DNA of 42,106 nt from JAGPHI01 sp036661035 (GTDB lineage Bacteria; Bacillota; Clostridia; Oscillospirales; Ruminococcaceae), in the NCBI GenBank assembly GCA_036661035.1, contig JAVWZM010000012.1:1-42106 (forward strand), in the 5' to 3' direction. A program made the position numbers and the translations under genes. The first letter of the stretch is position 1, and each line of letters opens with the position of its first letter. Below are positions 9,755 through 17,854 of this stretch, piece after piece. The notes under the pieces were generated by a model. It saw only the letters and a list, made by a program, of their open reading frames with translations. It was not told the origin of the DNA and did not search any database.

Positions 9755-10468
9755 TTATACGCCACCAAATCGGCGCGTGCGCGTATTATATTCGCTAATT
9801 GCCGCATCTAAATCGTCACGTGTAAAATCCGGCCATAAAACGTCCATTTCTACAAATTCCGCATATGCAGACTGCCACAGCATAAAATTGGATAAACGTT
9901 TTTCACCGCTTGGTCGCAATATAAAATCCGGATCACGTTGGTTTTTAGTGTATAAGCTTTGCGAGAAAAGCTCCGGTGTAATATCCTGTGGTGAAATTTC
10001 GCCGTCTAAAACCTTTTGCGACATTTCCTTCACACCATGCAATATTTCACTGCGCGAGCCGTAATTAATCGCTATATTTAAAATCATACCTGTGCGGTCT
10101 TTGGTATCTTCTTCTATTTTCGACATTTGCTTTTGATAATCTTCGCTTAGGCCGCTGCGCTCGCCTATAAATACGATGCGGTTATTGCGCTTTTTAAAAT
10201 CGTAAGCACGTACAAGATATTCACCGAAAAGCTTCATAATCCCGCTAACTTCATCTTTTGGACGCGACCAATTTTCGGTGGAAAAAGCATAAAAATACAC
10301 AGATGCAACACCAAGCTCACTGCAATAATCGCCTATATCTTCGAACACTTCAGCGCCCTTTTTATGCCCTGCGGTGCGCGGCAAATTACGTTTTTTAGCC
10401 CATCTGCCGTTGCCGTCCATTATTATGCCAATGCTAAGCCCTTTTGCAAAATCTGTATCATGAACCAT
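9755..10468 (-). CDS. uppS: (Di-trans,poly-cis)-undecaprenyl diphosphate synthase
   Basis: Condenses isopentenyl diphosphate onto farnesyl diphosphate to make the C55 lipid carrier for peptidoglycan. 237 aa. The diphosphate-binding signature IIMDGNGRWAKKR (catalytic Asp18) is intact, as are FYAFSTENW and the C-terminal RPSGEKRLSNF and VLWPDF segments. The ATG is preceded by GGAAGG about 10 bases away. Followed by cdsA in the same operon. Confidence 0.97.
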   Translation of the reverse strand: MVHDTDFAKGLSIGIIMDGNGRWAKKRNLPRTAGHKKGAEVFEDIGDYCSELGVASVYFYAFSTENWSRPKDEVSGIMKLFGEYLVRAYDFKKRNNRIVFIGERSGLSEDYQKQMSKIEEDTKDRTGMILNIAINYGSRSEILHGVKEMSQKVLDGEISPQDITPELFSQSLYTKNQRDPDFILRPSGEKRLSNFMLWQSAYAEFVEMDVLWPDFTRDDLDAAISEYNTRTRRFGGV

Positions 10469-10515
10469 ATCCGTAATTCCTTCCGATGCAATAGCTGTTT
10501 TTTTCTAAAACTAAA

Positions 10516-10540
10516 TGCCGCACGCATATGGCGCGCGGCA
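10516..10540 (-). terminator. Hairpin between frr and uppS (possible internal attenuator)
   Basis: The arms TGCCGCACGC and GCGCGCGGCA pair with one internal mismatch around a 5-nt loop. Read on the - strand the stem is followed by a T-rich run (TTTAGTTTTAG), so partial termination within the operon is possible. It could equally be an mRNA-stabilising stem. Confidence 0.45.
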
Positions 10541-10558
10541 CAAATTTGTTGTTATTGC

Positions 10559-11113
10559 CTAGATTTCCATTATTTCTTTTATTTTAATTTCGTCTATTCT
10601 ATCTATGTCCTTGATATATTTATCGGTTAGCTTTTGTGCGTCTTCTTCAAGTGCCTTTAAATCGTCTTCGGTAACATCTCCCGACTTTTTAAGGGCTTTA
10701 AATTTATCTATGGCATCTCTGCGCACATTGCGCACAGCCACCTTTGCTTCCTCTCCATATTTCTGAACATCTTTGCAAAGCTGTTTGCGACGTTCTTCTG
10801 TGGGCGACGGAAATACAAGACGCATAACTCTGCCGTCGTTGGTAGGGTTGATGCCTATGTCTGATGTTAAGATTGCTTTTTCGATGATGTGCATTAACGA
10901 CGAATCCCACGGGCTGATAGTTAATACACGTGCCTCCGCAACAGAAATAGCCGCCAATTGATTAACCGGCGTTGGTGTGCCATAGTAGTCTACAACTATT
11001 TTATCTAGTATTGCAGGGTTAGCGCGGCCTGCGCGAATAGATGATAATTCTTTAGATAAATGCTGATTGACACCGGACATTTTTTCCTCGTACTTTTTAA
11101 GCTCTGCGTTCAT
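10559..11113 (-). CDS. frr: Ribosome recycling factor
   Basis: With EF-G, splits post-termination ribosomes. 184 aa from the ATG at 11113, matching the family length of about 185. An upstream in-frame ATG at 11122 directly abuts GAGGAG, too close for use, whereas GAGGAG is 7 bases from the chosen ATG. Conserved segments: SIRAGRANPAILD, PWDSSLMHIIEKAI, NDGRVMRLVFPSPTEERRK. Between pyrH and uppS. Confidence 0.97.
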   Translation of the reverse strand: MNAELKKYEEKMSGVNQHLSKELSSIRAGRANPAILDKIVVDYYGTPTPVNQLAAISVAEARVLTISPWDSSLMHIIEKAILTSDIGINPTNDGRVMRLVFPSPTEERRKQLCKDVQKYGEEAKVAVRNVRRDAIDKFKALKKSGDVTEDDLKALEEDAQKLTDKYIKDIDRIDEIKIKEIMEI

Positions 11114-11143
11114 ATATGTCATCTCCTCGTTTTATTGATTAAA

Positions 11144-11851
11144 TTATTCTATTACTAAAGTTCCGATATTTTCGCCGCGTATTGCTTTTGCAATGTTTTC
11201 CGGATTTAAAATATCAAAAACCAAAATTGGCACATGATTATCACGGCACATTGTTGCCGCTGTACTATCCATTACGGCAAGCTGTTTATCTAAAACCGTA
11301 GTGAAAGAAAGTGTATCATATTTTACTGCATCTGCATACTTTTTCGGATCTTTATCATATACGCCGTCTACCATTGTTGCTTTAAAAATAACCTCAGCGT
11401 CTATTTCGGCAGCGCGCAGCGCAGATGCCGTATCGGTGGAAAAGAAAGGATTACCCGTGCCGCATGCAATAATAACGATACGCCCTTTTTCAAGATGGCG
11501 AATTGCACGGTTGCGAATATAGGGCTCTGCAATTTGCTGCATTGTAAGCGCCGTTTGCACACGCACTTCCACATCAAGCTGCTCTAAAGCATCTGCAACG
11601 GCAAGCGAATTCATCACTGTGGCAAGCATGCCAATGTGGTCTGCCCTTGTGCGTTCCATTTTACCGCTTGAGCGACCGCGCCAAAAATTACCTCCGCCCA
11701 CCACAATGGCAATCTGCGCACCAAGCTGCTGAGCGGATTTTATTCCCTCGCAAATATGCTTTACGGTGTCCACGTCAAGCCCAAAGCCTTTGTCACCGGA
11801 AAGTGCTTCACCGCTAAGTTTCAGCAAAACACGTTTGTACTTTATATCCAT
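11144..11851 (-). CDS. pyrH: UMP kinase
   Basis: Phosphorylates UMP to UDP in pyrimidine synthesis; a bacterial hexameric enzyme of the amino-acid-kinase fold. 235 aa from the ATG at 11849-11851 (MDIKYKRVLLKLSGEALSG). Another in-frame ATG five codons upstream (11866) has no good ribosome site, while GGATGG lies about 7 bases before the chosen start. Motifs IAIVVGGGNFWRGR and GTGNPFFSTDTAS are typical. First gene of the operon here; rpsB and tsf, often upstream, are absent. Confidence 0.96.
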   Translation of the reverse strand: MDIKYKRVLLKLSGEALSGDKGFGLDVDTVKHICEGIKSAQQLGAQIAIVVGGGNFWRGRSSGKMERTRADHIGMLATVMNSLAVADALEQLDVEVRVQTALTMQQIAEPYIRNRAIRHLEKGRIVIIACGTGNPFFSTDTASALRAAEIDAEVIFKATMVDGVYDKDPKKYADAVKYDTLSFTTVLDKQLAVMDSTAATMCRDNHVPILVFDILNPENIAKAIRGENIGTLVIE

Positions 11852-11886
11852 TTTTACACCATCCAAAGCATTTTATTAATGTATTC

Positions 11887-11915
11887 ATTTTACATTATTT
11901 CTACAGTAAAGTAAA
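11887..11915 (-). promoter_or_regulatory. Sigma-A promoter of the pyrH-polC operon
   Basis: On the - strand: -35 TTTACT (11910-11915), a 17-bp spacer, -10 TAAAAT (11887-11892). The predicted start near 11880 gives a leader of about 30 bases. It is the only clear promoter for the long operon. Confidence 0.7.
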
Positions 11916-11921
11916 GACTTA

Positions 11922-11959
11922 TGGCGGCGAAATATAAGTTTAAAAATAAAACCGCCGCC
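11922..11959. terminator. GC stem between the histidine-kinase gene and pyrH
   Basis: The 7-bp arms GGCGGCG and CGCCGCC pair across a long (about 23 nt) AT-rich loop, and TTTT follows on the + strand. It lies in the stretch separating the kinase stop from the pyrH promoter. The long loop makes efficient termination doubtful. Confidence 0.4.
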
Positions 11960-12051
11960 TTTTGAATTTAATAGGCTACGGTTTTAAAATTTAAAATTGA
12001 CATTATTATTTTATGTTGGGATGCAAAAATCGAACCTACTTCAACACTATG

Positions 12052-13431
12052 CTATATTAAATTGTAATATTCCATTTTAAACCAAGCAAGCTCCTGATCG
12101 CTTTGATAATGTCTTGTTACTGCATGCATTAAGTTTTCGCGCCTGTTAGGTATAAGATTTTTAGGCAAAGTGAATGTAAAGCTACTTCCCTTGCCAAGCT
12201 TACTTTCTACTGAAATGGTGCCGTTTTGCAGCTCTGCCATTGCTTTAGAAATAAATAGCCCCAGCCCGGAACCGTTGTTGCATGTAGCGGTGCTATATTT
12301 TACTCTGTAAAATTTATCAAAAATATGAGGTAGCGCCGCATCTGAAATACCTTCTCCGTTATCTTCTACAGTAATAATAATATTTGTTTCGTCCTCGCGC
12401 AGTATTAGCCTAACAAACGGAGCATTACTCTTTGCCAATATAACGCTGCGTATTGCATTTGATAGAAAATTAAGCAAGACACGTTCTGTTTTTTCAGCAT
12501 CGCAGTATATCATTTTACTATTTGATATTTCATCTTCAAATATAAGCATAACGTTTTTCGCCTTCGCCAAAAGTTTCATGTTGTACATAGCTTGCTGTGC
12601 AATATTGCAAATATCCACATATGAAAGCGTTAATTCCATTGCTTTTGCTTCCATTTTGCCGGCATCTAACAAATTGTTAGTGAGCCGTAATGAAATATAA
12701 ATATTTTTTTCAAAAAAACCGCAAAGCTCATTATACTCTTTTTCGTATAAATCGTTATGGTTTGCTTTAAGCTTTAAACGCAAAAGTTCTAATGATGTAA
12801 GCATTACGTTTAAAGGCGTTTTCAATTCATGTGATAGCATCGTGTAAAGCTGTTTAATCTTTTTTTCCTGCTGCGCAATATTTACGGTGGCATTATCATT
12901 GGTGTCTTTTTGAACCAAGCGCAGTTTATCGTTAATTTCCTCGTTATTTATCACCATTTGCAATTGTTTTATTAAAACATCTGAAAGTAATTCGCAAAAT
13001 TCCTTTGTTTTATCTGATATTACGTTATCTGTTTTAAGTGCAAGTAATAGCATACCAATTGTGGTTTTATTGCAAACAAGTGGATATATGTAAATAGATT
13101 TTACGGTGTCCTCCTCAAAGCCAAACAGCTCTATTTCGCTTTGCACAAAGGCTTTTATGTTGTTTTGACATGGTGTTGCGCGTTTAAATATGCAATAGGT
13201 TAAATTATTTTTATCGTGCATTTTATCGCACAACAAGCGGCTATCGTTTTGGCAGGCAGACGAAAAAATAAGCTTATCCTTTAGTGAATAAGCTAAGGAA
13301 ATATCCATTATTTCTTTGTTGACCTTTGCCAAATTAAGCGCACTTTCAGCAAGCTTTTTTGCATTTGTAACGCCCAGTGTTTCTAACAAATAGCTTTCAA
13401 TATTATATAATTGTTTGTCTGTGCTTTTCAA
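12052..13431 (-). CDS. Soluble GAF-domain sensor histidine kinase
   Basis: Probable phosphodonor of the adjacent Spo0A-type regulator. 459 aa from a TTG at 13431 that has AAGGTGG about 8 bases upstream; a GTG four codons earlier (13443) lacks its own ribosome site. No membrane segment or signal peptide, so it should sense a cytoplasmic cue. The N-terminal half (about 25-160) looks like a GAF domain with several cysteines. A short coiled region leads to the HisKA box LSHELKTPLN (phospho-acceptor H201), then HATPase_c with LLNFLSNAIRS, EDNGEGIS and GSGLGLFISKA. A 50-residue tail follows. Last of three co-directional genes. Orphan sporulation kinases of this architecture are known; the assignment to Spo0A is by neighbourhood only. 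Confidence 0.9.
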   Translation of the reverse strand: MKSTDKQLYNIESYLLETLGVTNAKKLAESALNLAKVNKEIMDISLAYSLKDKLIFSSACQNDSRLLCDKMHDKNNLTYCIFKRATPCQNNIKAFVQSEIELFGFEEDTVKSIYIYPLVCNKTTIGMLLLALKTDNVISDKTKEFCELLSDVLIKQLQMVINNEEINDKLRLVQKDTNDNATVNIAQQEKKIKQLYTMLSHELKTPLNVMLTSLELLRLKLKANHNDLYEKEYNELCGFFEKNIYISLRLTNNLLDAGKMEAKAMELTLSYVDICNIAQQAMYNMKLLAKAKNVMLIFEDEISNSKMIYCDAEKTERVLLNFLSNAIRSVILAKSNAPFVRLILREDETNIIITVEDNGEGISDAALPHIFDKFYRVKYSTATCNNGSGLGLFISKAMAELQNGTISVESKLGKGSSFTFTLPKNLIPNRRENLMHAVTRHYQSDQELAWFKMEYYNLI

Positions 13432-13501
13432 TTTTATGCCCACCTTTTACACAATTAGCGCGAAGATATGCTTATTATATCAGATAACAGCAAGTATGTC
13501 A

Positions 13502-14248
13502 TCACTTATTAAGCCTTAAATATTCCGCAGCCATTTTTAAAAACTGTGCATTTGTTAAGCGCTTGTCCATAGGTGCATTGCAGTATTTCATTACTATGCA
13601 AAAAACTTCTGTTTTATTATTACGAACAAACACAAGTGCTTGCCTTATTGCTCGTTCCACACAATCCTCGGTTGTGCTGTTTTTCTTTGCTATTGCGGAA
13701 TACACCTTTTTCCCAATTGGGCAAGGCGTGGTCTGCGAAAGTAGCACTGTAAGCGCATCTGTAATATATTGATATCCCAGTATATGTATGGGCACACCTA
13801 GTGAAATTACAAAGCTTGATATTCGGCTTTCTGCTTCGGTTAAACCATTATTTTTATCATCATTTAATTTTGCGGATAGCATTAACATTCTGTTAAGCAA
13901 TATGTCTAACGAATATGGCTTAAGCATAAAATAATCCGCGCCAAGCTCTACGGATTGCTTTGTGATAATATCATGCCCGCTTGCGCTGGTAAGTATAATA
14001 ATAGGCATTGTTGCGGGTGGGTTGTTTTTCAAATGCTCAAGCACGTAAAGCCCATCGCATATTGGCATTATTACATCTAATATTAAAATATCCGGATTTA
14101 AGAAATATATCTTTTCCAGCGCCTCTAGCCCGTCGTGCGCTTCGCCTACCCATTCTATTTGCGGTTGCATTCCAAAAAAGCCTTTTAATATTGTACAGAC
14201 ATCTAAATTATCTTCTATTACCAAAACGCGTAATTGAAAAGATTGCAT
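13502..14248 (-). CDS. spo0A: Spo0A-type sporulation response regulator
   Basis: Master sporulation regulator family: a phosphorylated receiver controls a Spo0A-specific DNA-binding domain. 248 aa from the ATG at 14248, where GGTGA gives the ribosome site; the upstream stop and this ATG are one base apart (TAATATG). The receiver has E12/D13, phospho-acceptor D58 (DILILDVIMP), T87 and K110 (DYFMLKPYS). The C-terminal domain matches Spo0A throughout: LGVPIHILGYQYI, the recognition region VERAIRQALVFV, and LTNAQFLKMAAEYL near the end. It is paired with a kinase gene instead of the usual spoIVB neighbour, so it may be the Spo0A ortholog in a new location or a paralog. The symbol is given with that caveat. 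Confidence 0.87.
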   Translation of the reverse strand: MQSFQLRVLVIEDNLDVCTILKGFFGMQPQIEWVGEAHDGLEALEKIYFLNPDILILDVIMPICDGLYVLEHLKNNPPATMPIIILTSASGHDIITKQSVELGADYFMLKPYSLDILLNRMLMLSAKLNDDKNNGLTEAESRISSFVISLGVPIHILGYQYITDALTVLLSQTTPCPIGKKVYSAIAKKNSTTEDCVERAIRQALVFVRNNKTEVFCIVMKYCNAPMDKRLTNAQFLKMAAEYLRLNK

Positions 14249-14249
14249 A

Positions 14250-14561
14250 TTATTCACCAAGCTTCACCGTATTATTTTCCCCTAAAGTTCCCATAACTTT
14301 TAAATCCTGTATCACATCATGCAAAACCGTGCAGCCAATAGCATTTTCATATAAGAACATCAATAAATTATCCGCCTGTAATTTGTCGTCAAATATGTTC
14401 GTTTCTTGTTCGCTGATACGGACATCGTTAAAGACTTCTGTTATTTCCACACCATAACGTTTGCTTTTTTCGTCGAATAGAATATCATAGTATACCTTTT
14501 TCGCATTTTGAAGAACCCCAATATTAGTAAACTCCCTTGTCCAAACCGTTTTTTTATTCAT
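14250..14561 (-). CDS. Small protein upstream of the Spo0A-type regulator (DUF6514-like)
   Basis: 103 aa from the ATG at 14559-14561, which has GGAGG 7 bases upstream; a longer frame to 14591 lacks this. The sequence YYDILFDEK..YGVEITE, a middle stretch rich in D/E, and CTVLHDVIQDLKVMG resemble the uncharacterised DUF6514 family of clostridia, recognised from memory and not searched. No membrane segment, no signal peptide, acidic. It nearly touches the regulator gene, so it is co-transcribed and probably translationally coupled. A role as accessory or modulator of the phosphorelay is a guess. Confidence 0.75.
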   Translation of the reverse strand: MNKKTVWTREFTNIGVLQNAKKVYYDILFDEKSKRYGVEITEVFNDVRISEQETNIFDDKLQADNLLMFLYENAIGCTVLHDVIQDLKVMGTLGENNTVKLGE

Positions 14562-14577
14562 GATTAATCCTCCACTG

Positions 14578-14638
14578 CTAAAATTCGCCAATTTTTATTG
14601 GTGAATTTTAGTTTACAATAACAGTAATACTTACGCAA
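14578..14638 (-). promoter_or_regulatory. Promoter and overlapping inverted repeat of the Spo0A-type operon
   Basis: On the - strand: -35 TTGCGT (14633-14638), 17-bp spacer, -10 TAAACT (14610-14615). Immediately downstream is a 15-bp inverted repeat, CTAAAATTCGCCAAT (14578-14592) against 14597-14611, with a 4-nt loop and a single wobble or mismatch. It spans the likely transcription start and ends 5 bases before the ribosome site. It could be an operator or a leader hairpin. Confidence 0.6.
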
Positions 14639-14922
14639 TGGAAAAAATCCGATGATTTCCGACAGAACGCTATTTTCATGTATAAATGTATAAAATCCGC
14701 AATGAATACTTGGTGGTTTTTTATAATAAACATGCTTACGCTAAATTTATCGTATTGTAAAAATTGATTTTATCTATTTTATTGACATAATACTTTTTCA
14801 TTATACTACACGGTTATAGGTTTTAAAAGCAATTTGCAGGTTTAATTTTAAAAATTTTAATTTGATTATACGCTAAATTCAATATAAAATAATAAAATAC
14901 TTTTCAAATATCGTTTTAACAC
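14639..14922. other. AT-rich intergenic stretch between divergent units
   Basis: No ORF with a ribosome site. On the - strand TGTCGGAAA (about 14657-14665) is one base from the Spo0A box core TGTCGAA and lies some 20 bp upstream of the -35 of the Spo0A-type operon. A TTGACA occurs around 14783 without a well-spaced -10. Nothing else is recognised. Confidence 0.4.
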
Positions 14923-14951
14923 TTGACTTTTTTCTCTAAATGCATTAAATT
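14923..14951 (+). promoter_or_regulatory. Probable promoter of tRNA-Ala
   Basis: -35 TTGACT (14923-14928), 17-bp spacer, -10 TAAATT (14946-14951). It lies about 90 bp upstream of the tRNA, which leaves room for a 5' precursor. Confidence 0.5.
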
Positions 14952-15043
14952 ATTATAGCAGACCTAATGAGGTGTGTGTTTACTGGTGTAAAGTTTTATA
15001 TTTCACATGTAAATGCACTTTTATTTTTTTGCAATTATTTTAT

Positions 15044-15119
15044 GGGCGGTTAGCTCAGCTGGGAGAGCGCTGCGTTCGCATCGCAGAGGTCGAGGGTTCG
15101 ATCCCCTTATCGTCCACCA
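15044..15119 (+). tRNA. tRNA-Ala, anticodon CGC
   Basis: A full cloverleaf can be drawn. The 7-bp acceptor GGGCGGT/ATCGTCC contains the G3:U70 pair that marks alanine tRNAs. The D arm is GCTC...GAGC, the anticodon stem CTGCG/CGCAG with loop TTCGCAT (anticodon CGC at 15077-15079), the T arm GAGGG TTCGATC CCCTT. The CCA end is encoded. It reads GCG. 76 nt, single gene, followed by its own terminator. Confidence 0.97.
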
Positions 15120-15172
15120 TACATAGGCTGCAAGCAAATGCTTTTATACATACCGTAAGCAACCTAATAAAG

Positions 15173-15219
15173 AGCAGTTTATTTTACACCAAGTAGGTGC
15201 TAAAGTGGGCTGCTTTTTT
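15173..15219 (+). terminator. Intrinsic terminator after tRNA-Ala
   Basis: An 18-bp stem with several G:U pairs and one bulge (15173-15190 with 15196-15214), 5-nt loop AAGTA, followed by a run of six T. Confidence 0.85.
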
Positions 15220-15593
15220 ATTTTCTATTTTACTTAAAGGGCTTTGACATCAATCCTTGTATTTTTTTTGAATACTACACAGTGAGTGCCCGATATTAAG
15301 TGCATTTTACCAAGCTTCCGCTTTGAGCGTTAAACGCATATCCTATACGTATTTAACCACATATATGTGGTTAAAAATCTTGCAAAAATTTCAATAAATT
15401 TAACTAAAGTTGCTGTTTTACTTAACTTGAATAATTGAAATTACAAAATTATTGTTAGAATTATCTTATTACAAAAATTGTATTTATTATCTAAATTTGG
15501 CATATTATTGTGAATATATTCGCATTTTTCAATTTGTTTAATATACAATTGCTTTTAAATAGTAATACCATAATATAAAATAGACAATTTTAC
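15220..15593. other. AT-rich gap with a 24-bp perfect palindrome
   Basis: No gene seen. At 15352-15375 TTTAACCACATA is followed directly by its exact reverse complement. It could be an operator for the downstream chemoreceptor operon or a hairpin remnant. No riboswitch was recognised in this leader region. Confidence 0.4.
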
Positions 15594-15622
15594 TTGTAAA
15601 AAAAGATTAAATATTGTATCAT
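15594..15622 (+). promoter_or_regulatory. Promoter of the chemoreceptor gene
   Basis: -35 TTGTAA (15594-15599), 17-bp spacer, -10 TATCAT (15617-15622). The predicted start is about 30 bases upstream of the ATG. It looks like sigma-A; no sigma-D (GCCGATAA-type) motility promoter is seen. Confidence 0.6.
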
Positions 15623-15659
15623 TATACTAAACAACTTTGCGTGAGAGGACAATGCACAA

Positions 15660-17822
15660 ATGAAAGAAAAAACAAAAATTAAAAATAGAAAAATGGCAAA
15701 TAAAATTGCACTTCTAACATCGGCTATGTTACTTTTTATATTTTTAATACTTATTACAGTATCATCTTCGCTTACCGGTAAAGGGCTTAAAGAAAGTTCA
15801 TTTAATTTACTGGAACAATTATCCGACTCTAACGGCAATACCATTCAGCAGATTATGGACGAGGCCGACCGTGTTTCTTCAGGCGTAACTGCTTATCTTG
15901 CAGGCTCTGTGCAAGACCGCGCCGCGCTTGAAGCTGCTACTGTAGAAATTGACGGTAAAAAGCCTGAGCCTGTCATGTATACGAGCGCCTTGTTTCCCAC
16001 TGCAAAATTAGATGCATATAGCATGCAAACTGAAAATTACTTATGTGCCACTGTTCGCAATGCTGTTTTGCAAAGCGAAGACATTGTTGGCGCATGTGTA
16101 ATGTACGAGCCTTATATCATGAATAAAGATATTGAGGGTTATTCTGTTTATTGCGCAGATGGCGGCGTGCCTGAAACTGAAAGTGATTATTCCGAATATT
16201 CCCAGAGCCCTTATTATAAAGAAGCTTTTGAAAAACGCGAAACTGTACTTACAAACCCTTATGAATACGATGGCAAAACTATTGTAACCGTTACCGCCCC
16301 TGTTATAATAAACGATAAGGTAATTGCCGTAGTAGCCATTGATATTGATGTGCTGCGATTTAATCAAATAGAAGCCACAAATGAGGATTATCCCAGCATG
16401 TATGCCGCTATACTTAAAGACGATGGTAACATTATATATGAAAGCTCCGGACTTGATTATATAAATACAAATACATTCGATTACATGTCTGACGCTAAAG
16501 ATATTGACGCAACAAAATCCGGCATGGCTAATGGTAATTTGTTTTACACTACTTCGTTAAATTCTACCAACGATGAAGTGTATAAGTTTTATTCTCCAAT
16601 ACATGTCGGTAGTACAACGTGGTACGCAATGACAGCTGTAAACGTGGCAGATGTAAACCGTTCAGCCACCACAACTTCAATTATATTAGCTATACTTTGC
16701 GCGTCTGCGCTTATTATTATAGTTTTAGTGCTTACAATAATACTTAAAAAGCAGCTTGCGCCTATTGGTAAGGTTGTAGAAGTTGCAAACCGCATATCCG
16801 AAGGCGACCTTAGCGCAGAGATAGATATTCACTCTAACGATGAAATTGGGGCGCTTTCCAAAGCCTTCAGCATTACAATAAAATCGCTGCGCACTATGAT
16901 TATTGCGATAACCGAAATATTGAATGAAATAGCCTCTAATAATTTACAAGTTGAAATATATACGGAATTTAAAGGCGATTTCGGAGCTATCGAAAACTCT
17001 ATGCGTCATATTGTGTCAGACCTAAATAGCGTAATGGGGAATATCAGCACAACAGCAGAGCAAGTAGCGGCAGGCTCTGAACAAGTGTCTTGCGGCGCAC
17101 AGGCTCTGTCGCAGGGTGCCACAGAGCAAGCCGGCAGTGTGGAGGAACTTGCGGCAACCATCAGTGAGATATCGTCGCAGGTACACAGTAATGCCGCTAA
17201 CGCCGAGGAGGCGAATTTAAAAGCGGAGCAAGTTGGGCTTAAAACAACGGAAAGCAACGAGCAAATGCAGCATATGATTTCCGCTATGGACGAAATAAAT
17301 CTATCCTCAGGTGAAATAGGCAAGATAATAAAAACCATTGAGGACATTGCGTTTCAAACAAATATTCTTGCGCTTAATGCGGCTGTGGAAGCGGCTCGGG
17401 CAGGCTCTGCCGGCAAAGGCTTTGCCGTAGTTGCAGACGAAGTGCGCAACCTTGCAGGCAAAAGCCGCAAAGCCGCAGAAGAAACTACTGCTCTTATTGA
17501 GGGCTCTATAATTTCCGTAAAAAAAGGCTCTGTTATTGCTGAACAAACAGCAAAATCTCTTTCTGAGGTTGTAGAAGGAACCAAAGATGTAGTAAATATT
17601 GTAGGAAAGATATCCGATGCCTCTAAAATACAAGCAGAATCTATTGCGCAGGTTACTGTTGGAATAGACCAGATATCAGATGTAGTGCAAACTAACTCTG
17701 CTACAGCAGAACAAAGTGCTGCGGCAAGCGAAGAGCTTTCAGCGCAAGCAGCGATGCTTCGTGAGCTTGTGTCAAAGTTTAAACTTGCAAACAACAGCGA
17801 AGATGCTGAAAAAGACCTATAA
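15660..17822 (+). CDS. Methyl-accepting chemotaxis protein with extracellular Cache domain
   Basis: Membrane chemoreceptor that controls a CheA-CheW complex. 720 aa, start chosen from GAGAGGA upstream. A short cytoplasmic lysine-rich leader precedes TM1 (about 17-40), an extracellular double-Cache-like sensor follows to about 335, TM2 is at about 340-363, then a HAMP domain (LAPIGKVVEVANRISEGDLS) with a second HAMP-like stretch, then a coiled signalling domain. The CheA/CheW-contact hairpin tip is the textbook ALNAAVEAARAGSAGKGFAV followed by VADEVRNLA. No C-terminal CheR-tethering pentapeptide. Only 32 bp separate it from the diguanylate cyclase gene, so the two are probably one transcript. 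The ligand cannot be told from the sequence. Confidence 0.96.
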   Translation: MKEKTKIKNRKMANKIALLTSAMLLFIFLILITVSSSLTGKGLKESSFNLLEQLSDSNGNTIQQIMDEADRVSSGVTAYLAGSVQDRAALEAATVEIDGKKPEPVMYTSALFPTAKLDAYSMQTENYLCATVRNAVLQSEDIVGACVMYEPYIMNKDIEGYSVYCADGGVPETESDYSEYSQSPYYKEAFEKRETVLTNPYEYDGKTIVTVTAPVIINDKVIAVVAIDIDVLRFNQIEATNEDYPSMYAAILKDDGNIIYESSGLDYINTNTFDYMSDAKDIDATKSGMANGNLFYTTSLNSTNDEVYKFYSPIHVGSTTWYAMTAVNVADVNRSATTTSIILAILCASALIIIVLVLTIILKKQLAPIGKVVEVANRISEGDLSAEIDIHSNDEIGALSKAFSITIKSLRTMIIAITEILNEIASNNLQVEIYTEFKGDFGAIENSMRHIVSDLNSVMGNISTTAEQVAAGSEQVSCGAQALSQGATEQAGSVEELAATISEISSQVHSNAANAEEANLKAEQVGLKTTESNEQMQHMISAMDEINLSSGEIGKIIKTIEDIAFQTNILALNAAVEAARAGSAGKGFAVVADEVRNLAGKSRKAAEETTALIEGSIISVKKGSVIAEQTAKSLSEVVEGTKDVVNIVGKISDASKIQAESIAQVTVGIDQISDVVQTNSATAEQSAAASEELSAQAAMLRELVSKFKLANNSEDAEKDL

Positions 17823-17854
17823 TTGAGGGCTTAAAGCAACAGAGAGGAGCTTGT

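Noticed and set aside
12003..12050. tRNA-like 3' fragment (GGTTCGATTTTTGC, - strand) after the kinase gene
   Set aside because: The T-loop is imperfect (final C missing) and no acceptor or anticodon arm can be drawn; probably chance.
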